DNA of 28,366 nt from Kipferlia bialata (Eukaryota > Fornicata), in NCBI GenBank assembly GCA_003568945.1, contig BDIP01000151.1, positions 1 through 28,366 on the forward strand. Direction: 5' to 3'. How positions within the stretch are numbered: the first letter of the stretch is position 1; every line of letters starts with the position of its first letter. The translations under genes and the position numbers were made by a program. The notes beneath the pieces were generated by a model that saw only the letters and a program-made list of their open reading frames with translations, made no database searches and was not told where the DNA came from. Positions 10,205 to 20,976 of the stretch are shown here, piece by piece.

Positions 10205-13200
10205 GAGCACCCAGACAGGACTGGTCCCCCAGGAGGTGGCATCCACCATGTACCAGGGGGACAGGTAAGTGACAACTAGAAAGATGCTGACACCCGATCT
10301 CTCTGTGCTAATGGTAGTGTAGCATGTATTACACTGCCGTGGCATTTACGTGACAGTTGCGTACTCACGCCAAATGCTGTAGCAGTAGTCCATTCTTATC
10401 CTAGTCTAACCTTCTTCTTCTTATCTCACAAGGAGGAGTCGTTGCTCCGCCTCAACTTCGAGCTTGGCATGTTCTGTGGAGGGTTGGGCATCAGTGAGGC
10501 GCCCCTAGGTATGTATCTGTCCCTATACTGCATTTATCCAGTTATTCTTTGATTGGTTTATCAAAAGAAGGAAAATAGTTACGAGACGAACTGCGTATAG
10601 TGTACTTACACCAGACACCAAGACAAAAGAGAAGTTGAAGGAGCTGACAAAACGTATCTCCCAGAATCGGGTGAAACCATCTAGAAGGAGGCTTGGCCTA
10701 CCAGAAGACCCAATGAGGACACAACGGATATTGGATGGAATCTGCTGGTCCACAAGGGTCCTTAGACGCATCCTCAGGATATGCGGGAGAGGCATGACCC
10801 CACTTACATTTTCAGTTACTGTATCTGCTCCATTTATTATAGTTTAAGGTACTTGATTGTATTTGCCAACCAGAGTCCGCTTACCACAGAGCCCCTAGCC
10901 ACAGTTACCATCCGTGATAGAGTGGGCGCTATTGTGAGTCTGATCGAAAGCACACCCGCAATCAGGGCCTATCAGGTGTCGGGAGTTCTCCATATGGAGT
11001 ATGTATGACACATACATATAACATATACAGTATATGCGTCTGACAAATCACTTTATCTTTGGACCTCTGACCCCAGCGTCAACTAGTCAGGGAAGAAGAG
11101 GCCGATCCCCTTGAGTATGACATCGCTGAAGACTCCGATGAGCAACGTAGAATCGCCTGGGATAGAGAGAGACAGAGACAGATTGAGTTTGCAAGACTGG
11201 GGGACGATCTGTTTGGGGAGCCTACACCTCATGGGACTCTCTTCCAGACGCAACAAGAGCCAGCGGATTCCCGTAGAGTCACGGATCCCACATGGGAGAG
11301 ACAGACAAATCAGACCATGGGCAAGAGAGAGAGAGAGAGAACTGGAGAGAGAGAGAGAAAGGCCAAGAGGAAGCCAGAAGTAAGTGTCTATTCTTCTCCT
11401 ACTTAAAACAAATATCGTGGAATATGCGATTGCCATCTCTAGTGCCCTAAAGGTAGACTATATATACACCATGGTATTGTGACAATGTCTTTGTCCTATA
11501 TCAGGGAGAGCCTCCACTCCGGAGAGTTCTGACAGAGGAGATAGAAGTGGAAGTGAGTAATAATGTTCGACAATCGTAACGTTGTATATCGGTATGAGTA
11601 TACTCTGGCGATTGAGACTGCTGAATATAATCAGTGCACACTAAACATCTAGGAGGTGTGTGAATATCTCATATATAGCGGGCAGTGGTCAGTGAACACT
11701 GTTCTTCACACCGTAGTACTTGGATCTTTGTTGGACCTCTTGTTAGTATGAGTGAGACACTGACTCTAAGGGGGAACCGGCCGCCAATCTCGAGAAGGTT
11801 GAGAGAGAGAGAGAGCCAGTGGCTGACGACACTGAGGAGACTGGTCCTTTCTGCATGAACGGACCTCTGATGCAGCAGTGGTTCTCTCTCTCCCCCACAG
11901 AGCAGGTGAGCAACGTACTGAATAATGTTTCTATTATAGGAGCCTCGCAATTCCCATGCAGAGCAGGAAATGAATATCTTGCATACTGATGTTGCTATGC
12001 GTTTCTAGAGAAGTATATACATATGACTGCATCTCATTCCCTGACACACAGGTAAGCAACATAGTGAATAGCGGTTCTATTATACGTGCAAAGCTGTTCT
12101 CATCTGCCAGTGGTGGTGTGGTGGGGATGAGTATCAGAGAGTATGATTCAGAGTTAGATATAGGGATGAATTCACTCTTGCCGGAACGATTAAACTACTC
12201 TTCTCACACAAGGCCAAGGAGGTTCAGAGGCTGGGGAATGCCCACGTTGAGACCTTCAACAAGCTACGGGACCTGGCTTCCCAGTCTTCTCCTTTAGGTT
12301 AGTCTTCCCTATCCATGCGTCATACATCAGTATGAACACTCTGCAATTAGAAGTTTTCTCATGCACTTATGATGGAGTCATCTACTCCCCTAGATCTTCT
12401 ATTTTCTGACTGTGAACCTCTTTGGACCAACCACAGACACCACAACTCAACATGCCTTGTATGAGGGTCAGAACTACCAGCGCACAGTCTGCAGCCGTAG
12501 CAGATTACTACGCATGCATCAGGTGCCCTAAATATCTTTGACGCCATACCTGATCACTATAGAGCATTGTGCAGATATACTAACTCATTATCAGCTACCT
12601 GAGCCAGAGCTCCCAGAACTGATCCCACCACCCAAGAAGGAGACCCAGGTAGAGGCACACTCCCATCACAACTAGTCCTGTACACACTACAGCACTTCTA
12701 CCTGTTGGTGGTAATATATGTACTACTAGAACAGTGGAAGAGACTAGTGGTACAGTAACACTGGTACTGACCATTGATAGTGTACCCCAGTATAGTGCTA
12801 GTGTATTTTTCGTATGTCCCTCCTAACAACAGGAGCAGTATATCCAGCGCATTCGCAGTGCAGTAGAGGCTGGCACTGATGTCTCAATGCAGGAGCTGGT
12901 GTGTGATTCAGTAAATATATGAATATGTCTACTTATGTCTTTTCAATGTTGTGACTTGTTGTATGGCAGATAGGCTTTGATCTTATCTCCAGCAGGATGC
13001 TGTGATTCTTATGGGTCCTGGCTATGACAGCAGTCTGCAGCAGACTCAGACAGAGGCTGAGTCTGAGCCTAACCACCCACAGCCTAACCAGCCAGAGCCC
13101 GCTGTGTCCTACTCTGACAGTGAGAGCAGTCAGCCAGTGGCTCAGGCTGAGAGCCCACACCCTATCCCACTGGAGACTGCAGCTGCAGCGGCAGAGGAGG

Positions 13201-14110
13201 TCATAGACTTCACCCAGCCAGACCCTACCTCAGCACTTGCCAGGTACGACTATTGACGAGTACCATCTGTAGGTTCTTCACACTATAGTATCAGCTACAA
13301 TGGTATAGTGACTATACCATTGTAGCTGATCCAAGGAGACAAGCAGCTGCAGATGCGTAAAGGAAGAGAGTTGCCAAAGACTTATCAGGTATATTTCAGG
13401 CAGCTGTGGTGTTCTTCAAATCATACGAGAGTAGACTGGAAGTGTACTGTGATTATGTAATGGCGAAGAGTCTATATACTGACACTTCAGACAGCCTTGG
13501 CCTTATGATTAAGAGGCTGTCCACCTCCCGTGACCCACTGCTTACGGACTACATCGAGAAGTACCCACGAGGCATCCCCAAAGCACACCTGACCAGAGGT
13601 GAGTGCTTCCTTCAATATGCTGATACCTTACAATGTAGTCCAAACACTCCCATTCAACACCTCAGTGTCCTGACTCATCTAGGTGTGTACAGCGACATGC
13701 TGCTGAGAGTCAAGGAGACCAAGAAGATGTGCGTTGATGCCCGTGCCCTACTGGATCAGCTGCAGCCTAGCACAGAGAGGGAGGAGCTATCTGGTCTTGT
13801 CACCCAAGTGGTACGTACCATAGACAAGATATCAAATTGTACATTACTATTGTATTGCTACTGCAGTATCCCATAGGAGTGGAAGCAAGTCTTCTTCAAG
13901 AGATATGTGCGTTCCGGTTCTATGGATCTTCCCACACCCAGCAGCGTCACGTGCCCAGACTCGAGGAGTTAGTTGTAGAATGCGACGCCGGCATCCCTAG
14001 GAGGGAGAAGAGACGTAAGTTAACGACTATATATAAGCACGTTGGCTTCGGTTTTCTCTAGTGCTATATGTCTACCTAGGTTCTGCTCACATACAGAGCC
14101 CTCTTGGTGA
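10205..14110 (+). CDS. Gene B: tandem paralogue of the C-terminal part of gene A; contains an in-frame stop
   Basis: Exons 10205-10264, 10433-10508, 10615-10757, 10874-10975, 11077-11379, 11505-11552, 11771-11905, 12213-12297, 12437-12522, 12595-12648, 12833-12898, 12993-13243, 13336-13388, 13491-13598, 13683-13810, 13942-14014 and 14097-14110. Phases agree throughout. The start codon is not found; the first listed exon may not be the true first. The part from 11771 on aligns exon by exon with gene A exons 28-38. Exon 11077-11379 is rich in Arg/Glu with GA-repeat-derived RERER tracts and an acidic EDSDE stretch. Exon 13336-13388 has TAA at 13358-13360 in the frame used by its flanks, so the product would end there unless splicing avoids it. 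Later exons still read well, so the stop is recent, avoided, or an error. Function unknown. Confidence 0.68.
11898..12090 (+). repeat. Donor-side echo in gene B
   Basis: The donor gtgagcaac and the following ttctattata of the intron after 11905 recur as gtaagcaac with ttctattata at about 12051-12085. Confidence 0.65.
13290..13330 (+). repeat. Perfect 20-bp inverted repeat inside a gene B intron
   Basis: Arms 13290-13309 and 13311-13330 are exact reverse complements around a single G. In RNA this would form a very stable hairpin ending 5 nt before the acceptor of the exon at 13336. Gene A has a plain ttgctaatcctag acceptor at this position and no hairpin. Confidence 0.95.
13599..13682 (+). 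other. Intron-like in-frame segment (possible exitron), gene B
   Basis: This is the counterpart of 8663-8746. It has GTGAGT at the start, ctgactcatctag at the end, 84 nt, and an open frame giving GECFLQYADTLQCSPNTP and on. It is more similar to the gene A copy than the exon that follows it (13683-13810). Confidence 0.6.
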
Positions 14111-14551
14111 TCAGAAGAAGCCCTTGAGAGACGGGTGTATCTATGGATCCCTGGCCCATGTACTCTGGGGAGTGCTATGTGTTTGGAACCTGAACAGTGG
14201 ATTGTTTGGAGTCACGCTCCGAGTACAAGATGGACTCTGAGTGAGAGAGAGTAATTTGATATGTTGCCACTCTTGGCAGTCATTGCTGTCTGAGTTGTAT
14301 GTTGGTATGATCGATGGGTCGGTACCAGAACATAAACATCATAGTTATGCGACGTCTGGCTATTACAGTGTCATACTCAGATTTCAATGTCGATATCAAA
14401 CGCATACTGTACACTGTATGTGACTGCGTTACTGTTGCGACAGACAGTTGAGTGGAGGTATATGTGGGTTGTCCTTTCATAGATTCCCAAAGCCGGAGAC
14501 AATCTCGAAGCTGAACCTGTTGTATAGAACCTGAAAACAGTATATTACTGA

Positions 14552-14572
14552 CTGTCAGTAATTTACTGACAG
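14552..14572. repeat. Short perfect inverted repeat
   Basis: CTGTCAGTAA and its reverse complement are separated by one T. It lies between two convergent genes, so a role in 3' end formation is possible but unproven. Confidence 0.9.
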
Positions 14573-14711
14573 ACTCAAATATATTCTTTCGAACAACTCT
14601 CAAACATATACCAGATCACCCATACTCCACTACACACCTGTGGTAGTCTCTGCCTCCTATCATAAATCCCTCACTCACCATATACACTCAATACGCTCCA
14701 TGAACCGTACT

Positions 14712-14830
14712 CCATCTACAGCTTGCATGGTGTGACACCATGATGGTGCCCCATCTGTAGCCCGAGACACTCTGGGGGTGAGATAGAAGTGACACAGATA
14801 TCCCATATCTATACGTCCATTACAATGCCA
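14712..14830. repeat. Dispersed intergenic repeat, copy 1
   Basis: Shares ctacagcttg-atggtg, then cccat-gtagcccgagacac, then tgaga-agaagt, in the same order with 17415-17500. The two copies flank the kelch gene. Origin unknown. Confidence 0.6.
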
Positions 14831-15038
14831 AAGTTGTCAGGTACGACTACAACAAGAGACTCTTGTATTAAGAGTAGAAAGAAGCCTTCTCACATCCACA
14901 GTATAAACACTCAGTCAGATAAGTATGTATCCATGATTTTTGTGTTATACCTCCGCTATGGGATACAGACCGTGAGAGTATCAGTGATACTGTGTCATAT
15001 GTCACTGTTGTATGTACCTTTGTAGCAGTGAGTGGAAT

Positions 15039-16685
15039 TCAGTGTGCATCTGTAAACCTCTCAAACAGCTGTGGGTCTAGCTCCAGCACCAGTGTCCTTT
15101 CCTCCTGTAACACTAGCATAGTGGTGGGGTTGAGCATACACGCAGCCAAAACCTCATTTGGAAACGTTAGGGGCTCATGGAGAGTGTAGTCACCAGACAC
15201 TTGGTCAAACATGTATACGCAGTGGGTCCTGACATCATCTGCTTCTGCGGTGTCTTGTGTCTCCCATCCAAACAGACATATGTAGGCGCCCATGTTGACC
15301 GCTACCTCAAAGCCAATGTGTATTGACCGGCCAGGAACAAGTGCTTTGTCAGTAAACACTCCATCTGTCAAAGAGGTTTGGCCCCGCAGCGACACTATCC
15401 TAGCAAGCGACTCCAAATGAGAGAGGTCCAATGGGTCAGAACCAAAGAATGTCCCAAGGGAGTTTCCAACGGTGCATATAGCCTTTTTGCAGCCAAACAC
15501 CGAAGGATCCTCTGTGGGCCATTGCTGTTTCATGGACACTCTTCTCCAGGTCTCTCCGATGTCTACGTTGTGCATATCCAAACACCAGATATCAAGAGGG
15601 AAGCGGTATTGAGGTATAGGGTCATTAGTTGGGTTCCCAACGTAGTAGAATCCCCCCAAAACCACAAGTGTCTCATCAACTACCACAGCGCTAAATCTGC
15701 GCCTTTGTAGGGGCCCGACAGAGTCTTGTGTGAACTCTAGGTGTCTGTGTAGCCCAGTGTCCGGGTAGAAGACGTACACGCCCAGTGGTGATGGTCTGTA
15801 GTCTCCGTCCTCTCTTGCATGCATGCCAATCATTTCTAAATTGGACACCAGCACTGTCTGATTGACATCACTGACAAGAACTGGGATCACCATGGTGTCT
15901 GTGTCCACACTTAGTCCCAGTAACTGTGCATGTTCAGTGATTGCAAGAGTGGTGGGGTCTACAGTGAACCTGGATTAGGGTTTGAACGAACATCTCTACC
16001 AAGAATTCAACGTACTACACGACAATGTACACTATGATATTAACACTTTTACACAACATGACAGTGTTCAGAACCTACACGGGAAACAGATAGCTTCAAC
16101 AACACACAGGAAGACTTCGGGTAAAGTGACTGTCATACCTCTCAACCCGGCCCTCAAGGTCAGCTGCAAGGATAGTGTTGTGGCAGAATGAGGCAACCGA
16201 CACGTAACACTTTAACCTTCTACGCAGCTCTGCTGGGTTATCCAGCTGGATCTCTCTACAGCTGAGGTACCACTTCTTGGGTGTCATAGTGAAGAGTGGA
16301 TGGGGCACAGAGGGGTTGTACTGTATCTCTGGTAGGTATGTGTCGTATATGGTAGCTTGGACTCTGCTACTAGTGTAGTGTGTCTAAAGGGTGAGTGAAA
16401 GAGAGAGCAAACAGCGCCCAATACGGTTAACATCTGTTGATACCCCAACGTAGAGACCTTCTTTCACAGAGAGAGAGGGTATGTAGTGACCTGAAGATAC
16501 AGTACAGTAGACACGGGATCGAATCTCCCATTGAGGCCTGCAACCTGAGAGGAATCACTGACTGAATAGGTATCTGTTCTCAGCGTGCCTATATGTGCGA
16601 TTGCTGTTGATACTACCTGGTCCAGAAGAGATATACTATACGGATAAATGCGCCATACTATGGAAAATATCCCTCCTCTAACCAT
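15039..16685 (-). CDS. Kelch-type beta-propeller protein, complete, three exons
   Basis: Exons on the minus strand are 16685-16491 (195 nt), 16383-16139 (245 nt, ends phase 2) and 15969-15039 (931 nt, ends in TGA). They join to 456 codons. The start ATG at 16685 is the first in frame after an upstream TGA. Acceptors are caccctttag and ccctaatccag; donors are gtcact and gtatga. The clearest kelch blade lies around residues 235-290: RRFSAVVVDETLVVLGG, then PLDIWCLDM, then a tryptophan in GETWRR. Another blade near residues 370-420 has GW in place of the usual GG, and other blades are weak. It is probably an intracellular propeller for protein binding; partner unknown. There is no signal peptide, BTB or other fused domain. 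Confidence 0.85.
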
Positions 16686-16834
16686 CGTACCCACATGTAT
16701 CACAACACATCAGACTATTTATGGGATACCTCCACAGTGTGGAGTCCACACTCTCTAATGGAGACTCCTTATGCGTTACTAATATCACCGTTGCCCGTGT
16801 AACTTAGAGTCTCTAACTTAGAGTACTTCCCATG

Positions 16835-16851
16835 AGTGCGATTATCGCACT
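16835..16851. repeat. Inverted repeat upstream of the kelch gene
   Basis: AGTGCGAT, one T, ATCGCACT. Pairing resumes 2 nt outside the arms (ccca with tggg), so the hairpin could reach about 12 bp with a bulge. It sits 150 nt before the kelch start codon. Confidence 0.85.
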
Positions 16852-17414
16852 GTGGGATACTCCTATCTGCATGAACTTGGGTTATGTACTCACTTTTGTA
16901 TTGTAGAAATAGACTGTGCTCTTTCGGTTTCTAGGTGACACTGCTTGATGTAACGGTTATGGTGGATTCCTTACGCTAGTTGACCTCCCTTTCTTAAGTT
17001 CAGGATATAGTTACTATATCATTTAGTAGTATAAAGAATGAGCACTCCCGCAATGTAAAGTAGAACATATATCATGCTGCCCCGTTTTTCTCTATCAGAA
17101 AATCTGAACAATGCTATCGCTATCGGTATCAGACATCACACAACCAATAGATATTGACATATATATTACGACATCTCTCTCCCACAACCGAACCAGTCTC
17201 ACACACTCCACCTATACACTTTCGCGGTATCAGAGACATACTTCCGCACCCCCACCCACCCAACCTGTCTACAGCGTCCACCCTATACTCAAGTCTCTGC
17301 ATGTACCATCCACCTTCTACAGCTTGTGAGTTACAGGGACATACTTCCTCACCCCCTCCCAACCAATCTACACTGTAGACTAGCGTCCAACCTGCAATAC
17401 TCCAATGTATGTCC

Positions 17415-17500
17415 ACCCTCTACAGCTTGAATGGTGTCCCATGGGTAGCCCGAGACACACTTGGATGAGAGAGAAGTATATACAGATAAGTCCATAGTCA
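17415..17500. repeat. Dispersed intergenic repeat, copy 2
   Basis: Matches 14712-14830 in ordered blocks (ctacagcttg, atggtg, gtagcccgagacac, gagaagt) with a shorter spacer between the first two. Confidence 0.6.
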
Positions 17501-17720
17501 TATACATATACGAGTAGAGAGACACCTACATAGTATACACAATGGACTCGCCATCCGAGATAGACACAAACACCACACTGCATATACCAATATTCCCACA
17601 CATACGTCTGTATACATTGAGAAACACATTGTATTTAAACAATGTATATACTGAGAAGCTCAGCATCAATAGTAGTGAACACCAATGTGTATATACATCA
17701 ATGTGATACTAGTACTATGC

Positions 17721-18406
17721 TTACCTCCACCTAGGTGTCCCCTGGCTCATCCGCCTGCCACCTGGGTATGAGAAGAGATTCTGTCAATACAGTAAAGCAG
17801 TCATATGGCACTCTCAGACACAAGCCGCAATAGGGAATACGAAGGAGTATATAGTTAAGGATATGGGTGATTACACAGTGAGGTCTACACTCACCCTGGC
17901 TCATGCCGCCCTGACACATCACTCTCTGTCTGCCTCTCACCCTCGTGAGAAGGCTGTCCAGTCTGTCCCTGGTGTCACCCTAGGGTGAGTGTAGGGCCAT
18001 TGAAATAGAATATATATACATTACATAGATACACTACACCGTTATAGGAGGCTGTCCAGTCTGTCCCTGGTCACACACTGAGGTGAGCATAGGGTTAGTA
18101 TATATATATATATATATATTAATATACATATTAATTACACACAAACACTACACGAATATCGTGGTCTCACGCTGGGGTGAGTATAGGAGAATAAATATAT
18201 GTATATACATATATATATATATATATATTCATATTACACAAGTACACTTCACCGCTATCCCTGGTCTCACATTGGAGTGAATATAGGGACAATGTATATA
18301 TATACACTAATATATGTATATATATATATTAATTACACAGATACACTATACCACTATCCCGGGTCTCACGCTGGGGTGAGTATAGGGCCAATATTTATAT
18401 ATATAT

Positions 18407-18439
<33 letters not shown>

Positions 18440-19775
18440 CATATTACATAGATACACTATACCACTATCCAGGGTCTCACGCTGGGGTGAGTATAAAGAG
18501 CACAGTGACACAAAACCCAATTGATGACATGTATAGTAAGTGATACACATACACTATAACATACACTATCTACAGTATATACATGTACAATTCTATATGT
18601 ACAATTGTATATATAATAATATATGTATGTGTGTGTATCACTCACCAGCTGCTGAGCGTAGTCTCTGGCACCCTGGCCAAGGCGTGTCCCACAGAGGTGT
18701 GTGCCACTCCCACAGAGAGATAGAAGGTCCTCTAGCTGCTGGACCCACCCAGCAATGTAGACTGGGGGTGAGGTGTATACATATATATATATATATATAT
18801 TAATTGTTGTATAATAGCATAATAGTATGGGTGTCGGTTAACTATATACATAATAATAGCACTCACCCTCAGTGCACTGCAGTGTGTCCACATCATAATG
18901 TATGTATCATAATGTATATATCATAATGTATATAGTAGCACGGCTCACAGGTATGTATGTGTATGTATAATGCATATAGCATGAATTAGTATTAGTAACA
19001 CCCTTACCCTCAGTGCACTGCACAGTGTCTATAGACCCAAGCTCCTGTAGGAGGACTCTCGTGTGTGTAGAATATATATATACATATATATATATATGTC
19101 ACGACTACAAATTGTAGTACACATACCCTCAGTGCACTGCAGAGTGTCTATAGCATATTGCATTTAATATCACTTCCATGTTTGTAGAATATATATATAG
19201 TAGTTCGATGCTATATATATACATCACACTCACCCTCAGTGCACTGTATGGTGTCTATAGACCCAAGCTCCTGTAGGAGGACCACTCTCTGCAGATAGTC
19301 TGGTATGTGTGAGAGGGACTGGAGGTGGGCGAGGCCGGCCTGTGCTCTGGCAGCCACTGGGGGTGAGAATAGTAATTATGTGTATAAATACTACACGCTA
19401 TGTGTATATATATATATTCATATTAAGATTGACGAATCGTGACGCATGTATGTGTACATGTGTGTGAATCTATACACTATGTACAAGTGTGATAGAATGT
19501 ATACTTACTACTCACCATATGAATACATACATACATATAGACATACATATATACATGCGTGTTGAAAAGCATGGTATGTACGAATTCATACACACTCACC
19601 GATGTCCTTCATGGTGGCAGGGTCAGAAGAGGGCCTGGAGTGAGTAACACATTACCCACATATATATACACACACAGGGTACACATGTACCTGTGAGAGG
19701 CAAGAGATTATGGAGCAAAGAGAGCGGTGTGGACACGATCATATACCACCGCTCCCATACAAGGAAAGCATTGTG

Positions 19776-19812
<37 letters not shown>

Positions 19813-20941
19813 ACATAAGTATGTAAAAGAGAAACAGTGGTATAGAGTGGTGGTGGTGCACATATGGTGTGTACATATATATATATATAGTATACCTGAT
19901 GATATATAGAACTACATATATAGTATATATATAGTATCTATACTTATATAGTATGGTATACCTGATGACAGGAGCAGGTAGTGCACATATGATAAAACAT
20001 ATATATAGTATAGTATACTGTATGATATATATAACTACACATATAGTATATATATATAGTATATATACTTATATAATATACATAGAACATATATATAGTA
20101 TACCTGATGACAGGAGCAGGGAGTGCAGTGTGTATCATGGCTCTGTACACCCTCCCAGTCCGTCTCACACTCTCTCTGGACGTTAAGACAGTGTGTAAAC
20201 AGTGAATATACATAAAGACAAAGATACATGTCTCACTGGTGGTTATAGTTTTCTCTCTCTCTGGTGTTAAGACAATGCATGTACAATGCCAGAACACAGA
20301 GACACACACAAAACATGTTTCACCGTTGGTTAGAAAACAATAATATATATATACATTATACATATACATACATACATTTATATATATATATACCCCACCT
20401 CCTCCTGGAGATTGGCCAGTATCAGTTTATCAGGTATATGTGTATATATATACATACATGTACATATATATGCCCCACCTCCTCCTGTAGATTGGTCCCC
20501 GAGTGGGAGTGGTGGGAGAGTGGGATGGAATGACCACACTGCTGCGGAGTCGGGAGGAGCATGTCAGGTCTCTTCCTGATGTAAGACAACATTGTAGTAA
20601 CTGGTCATGAATAAAACTAATGTATTATACACACATGTATTATACACACGCCCCCTCACTGTCAAGTCTCTACCTTGGATAAGAAAGAAGTATATACTTA
20701 TGAAGTGGTGGAGAGAGAGACCGGGATATAGAGAGAAACCAGATCGAGTTGTAAGGAGAAATCACCGTGACTGTTAATAGTGTTGTGCCTTACAAGAACA
20801 GCGGCTCTAGAACTGGTACCAACACTGCAAGTATATATAGAGTATCACACTCATATATATAGTACCGTACCCCTTTCCACTCGCATGGCAAGTGCCTCCT
20901 CTGCCTTGGACAGACCAGTGCTGGAGTGAGATAGTGTTATC

Positions 20942-20976
<35 letters not shown>

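Larger units (their letters stand above)
14111..15038. other. 3' flank of gene B and intergenic region
   Basis: To about 14480 this is the duplicated flank matching gene A. It then holds a perfect inverted repeat (10-bp arms 14552-14561 and 14563-14572, 1-nt loop) and a dispersed repeat at about 14712-14830. No credible coding exon with proper splice borders was found. Confidence 0.5.
16686..17720. other. Intergenic region between kelch gene and gene D
   Basis: It holds a duplicated taacttagagt at about 16799-16824 and a hairpin at 16835-16851 (8-bp arms AGTGCGAT/ATCGCACT, flanked by further pairing ccca/tggg). A pair of imperfect direct repeats beginning acatacttcc lies at about 17238 and 17340, and the second copy of a dispersed repeat at 17415-17500. 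Any promoter of the kelch gene would lie at the low end; no TATA-like element stands out. Confidence 0.5.

Noticed and set aside
11083-11436. Minus-strand frame rich in Leu and Ser
   Set aside because: It is the reverse of the GA-rich charged exon 11077-11379 of gene B, which fits splice phases.
15378-15710. 110-codon frame on the plus strand
   Set aside because: It is antisense to the well-supported long kelch exon.
14712-17500. Transposon flanking the kelch gene
   Set aside because: No terminal inverted repeats, target duplications or transposase-like exons were found with the dispersed repeat.
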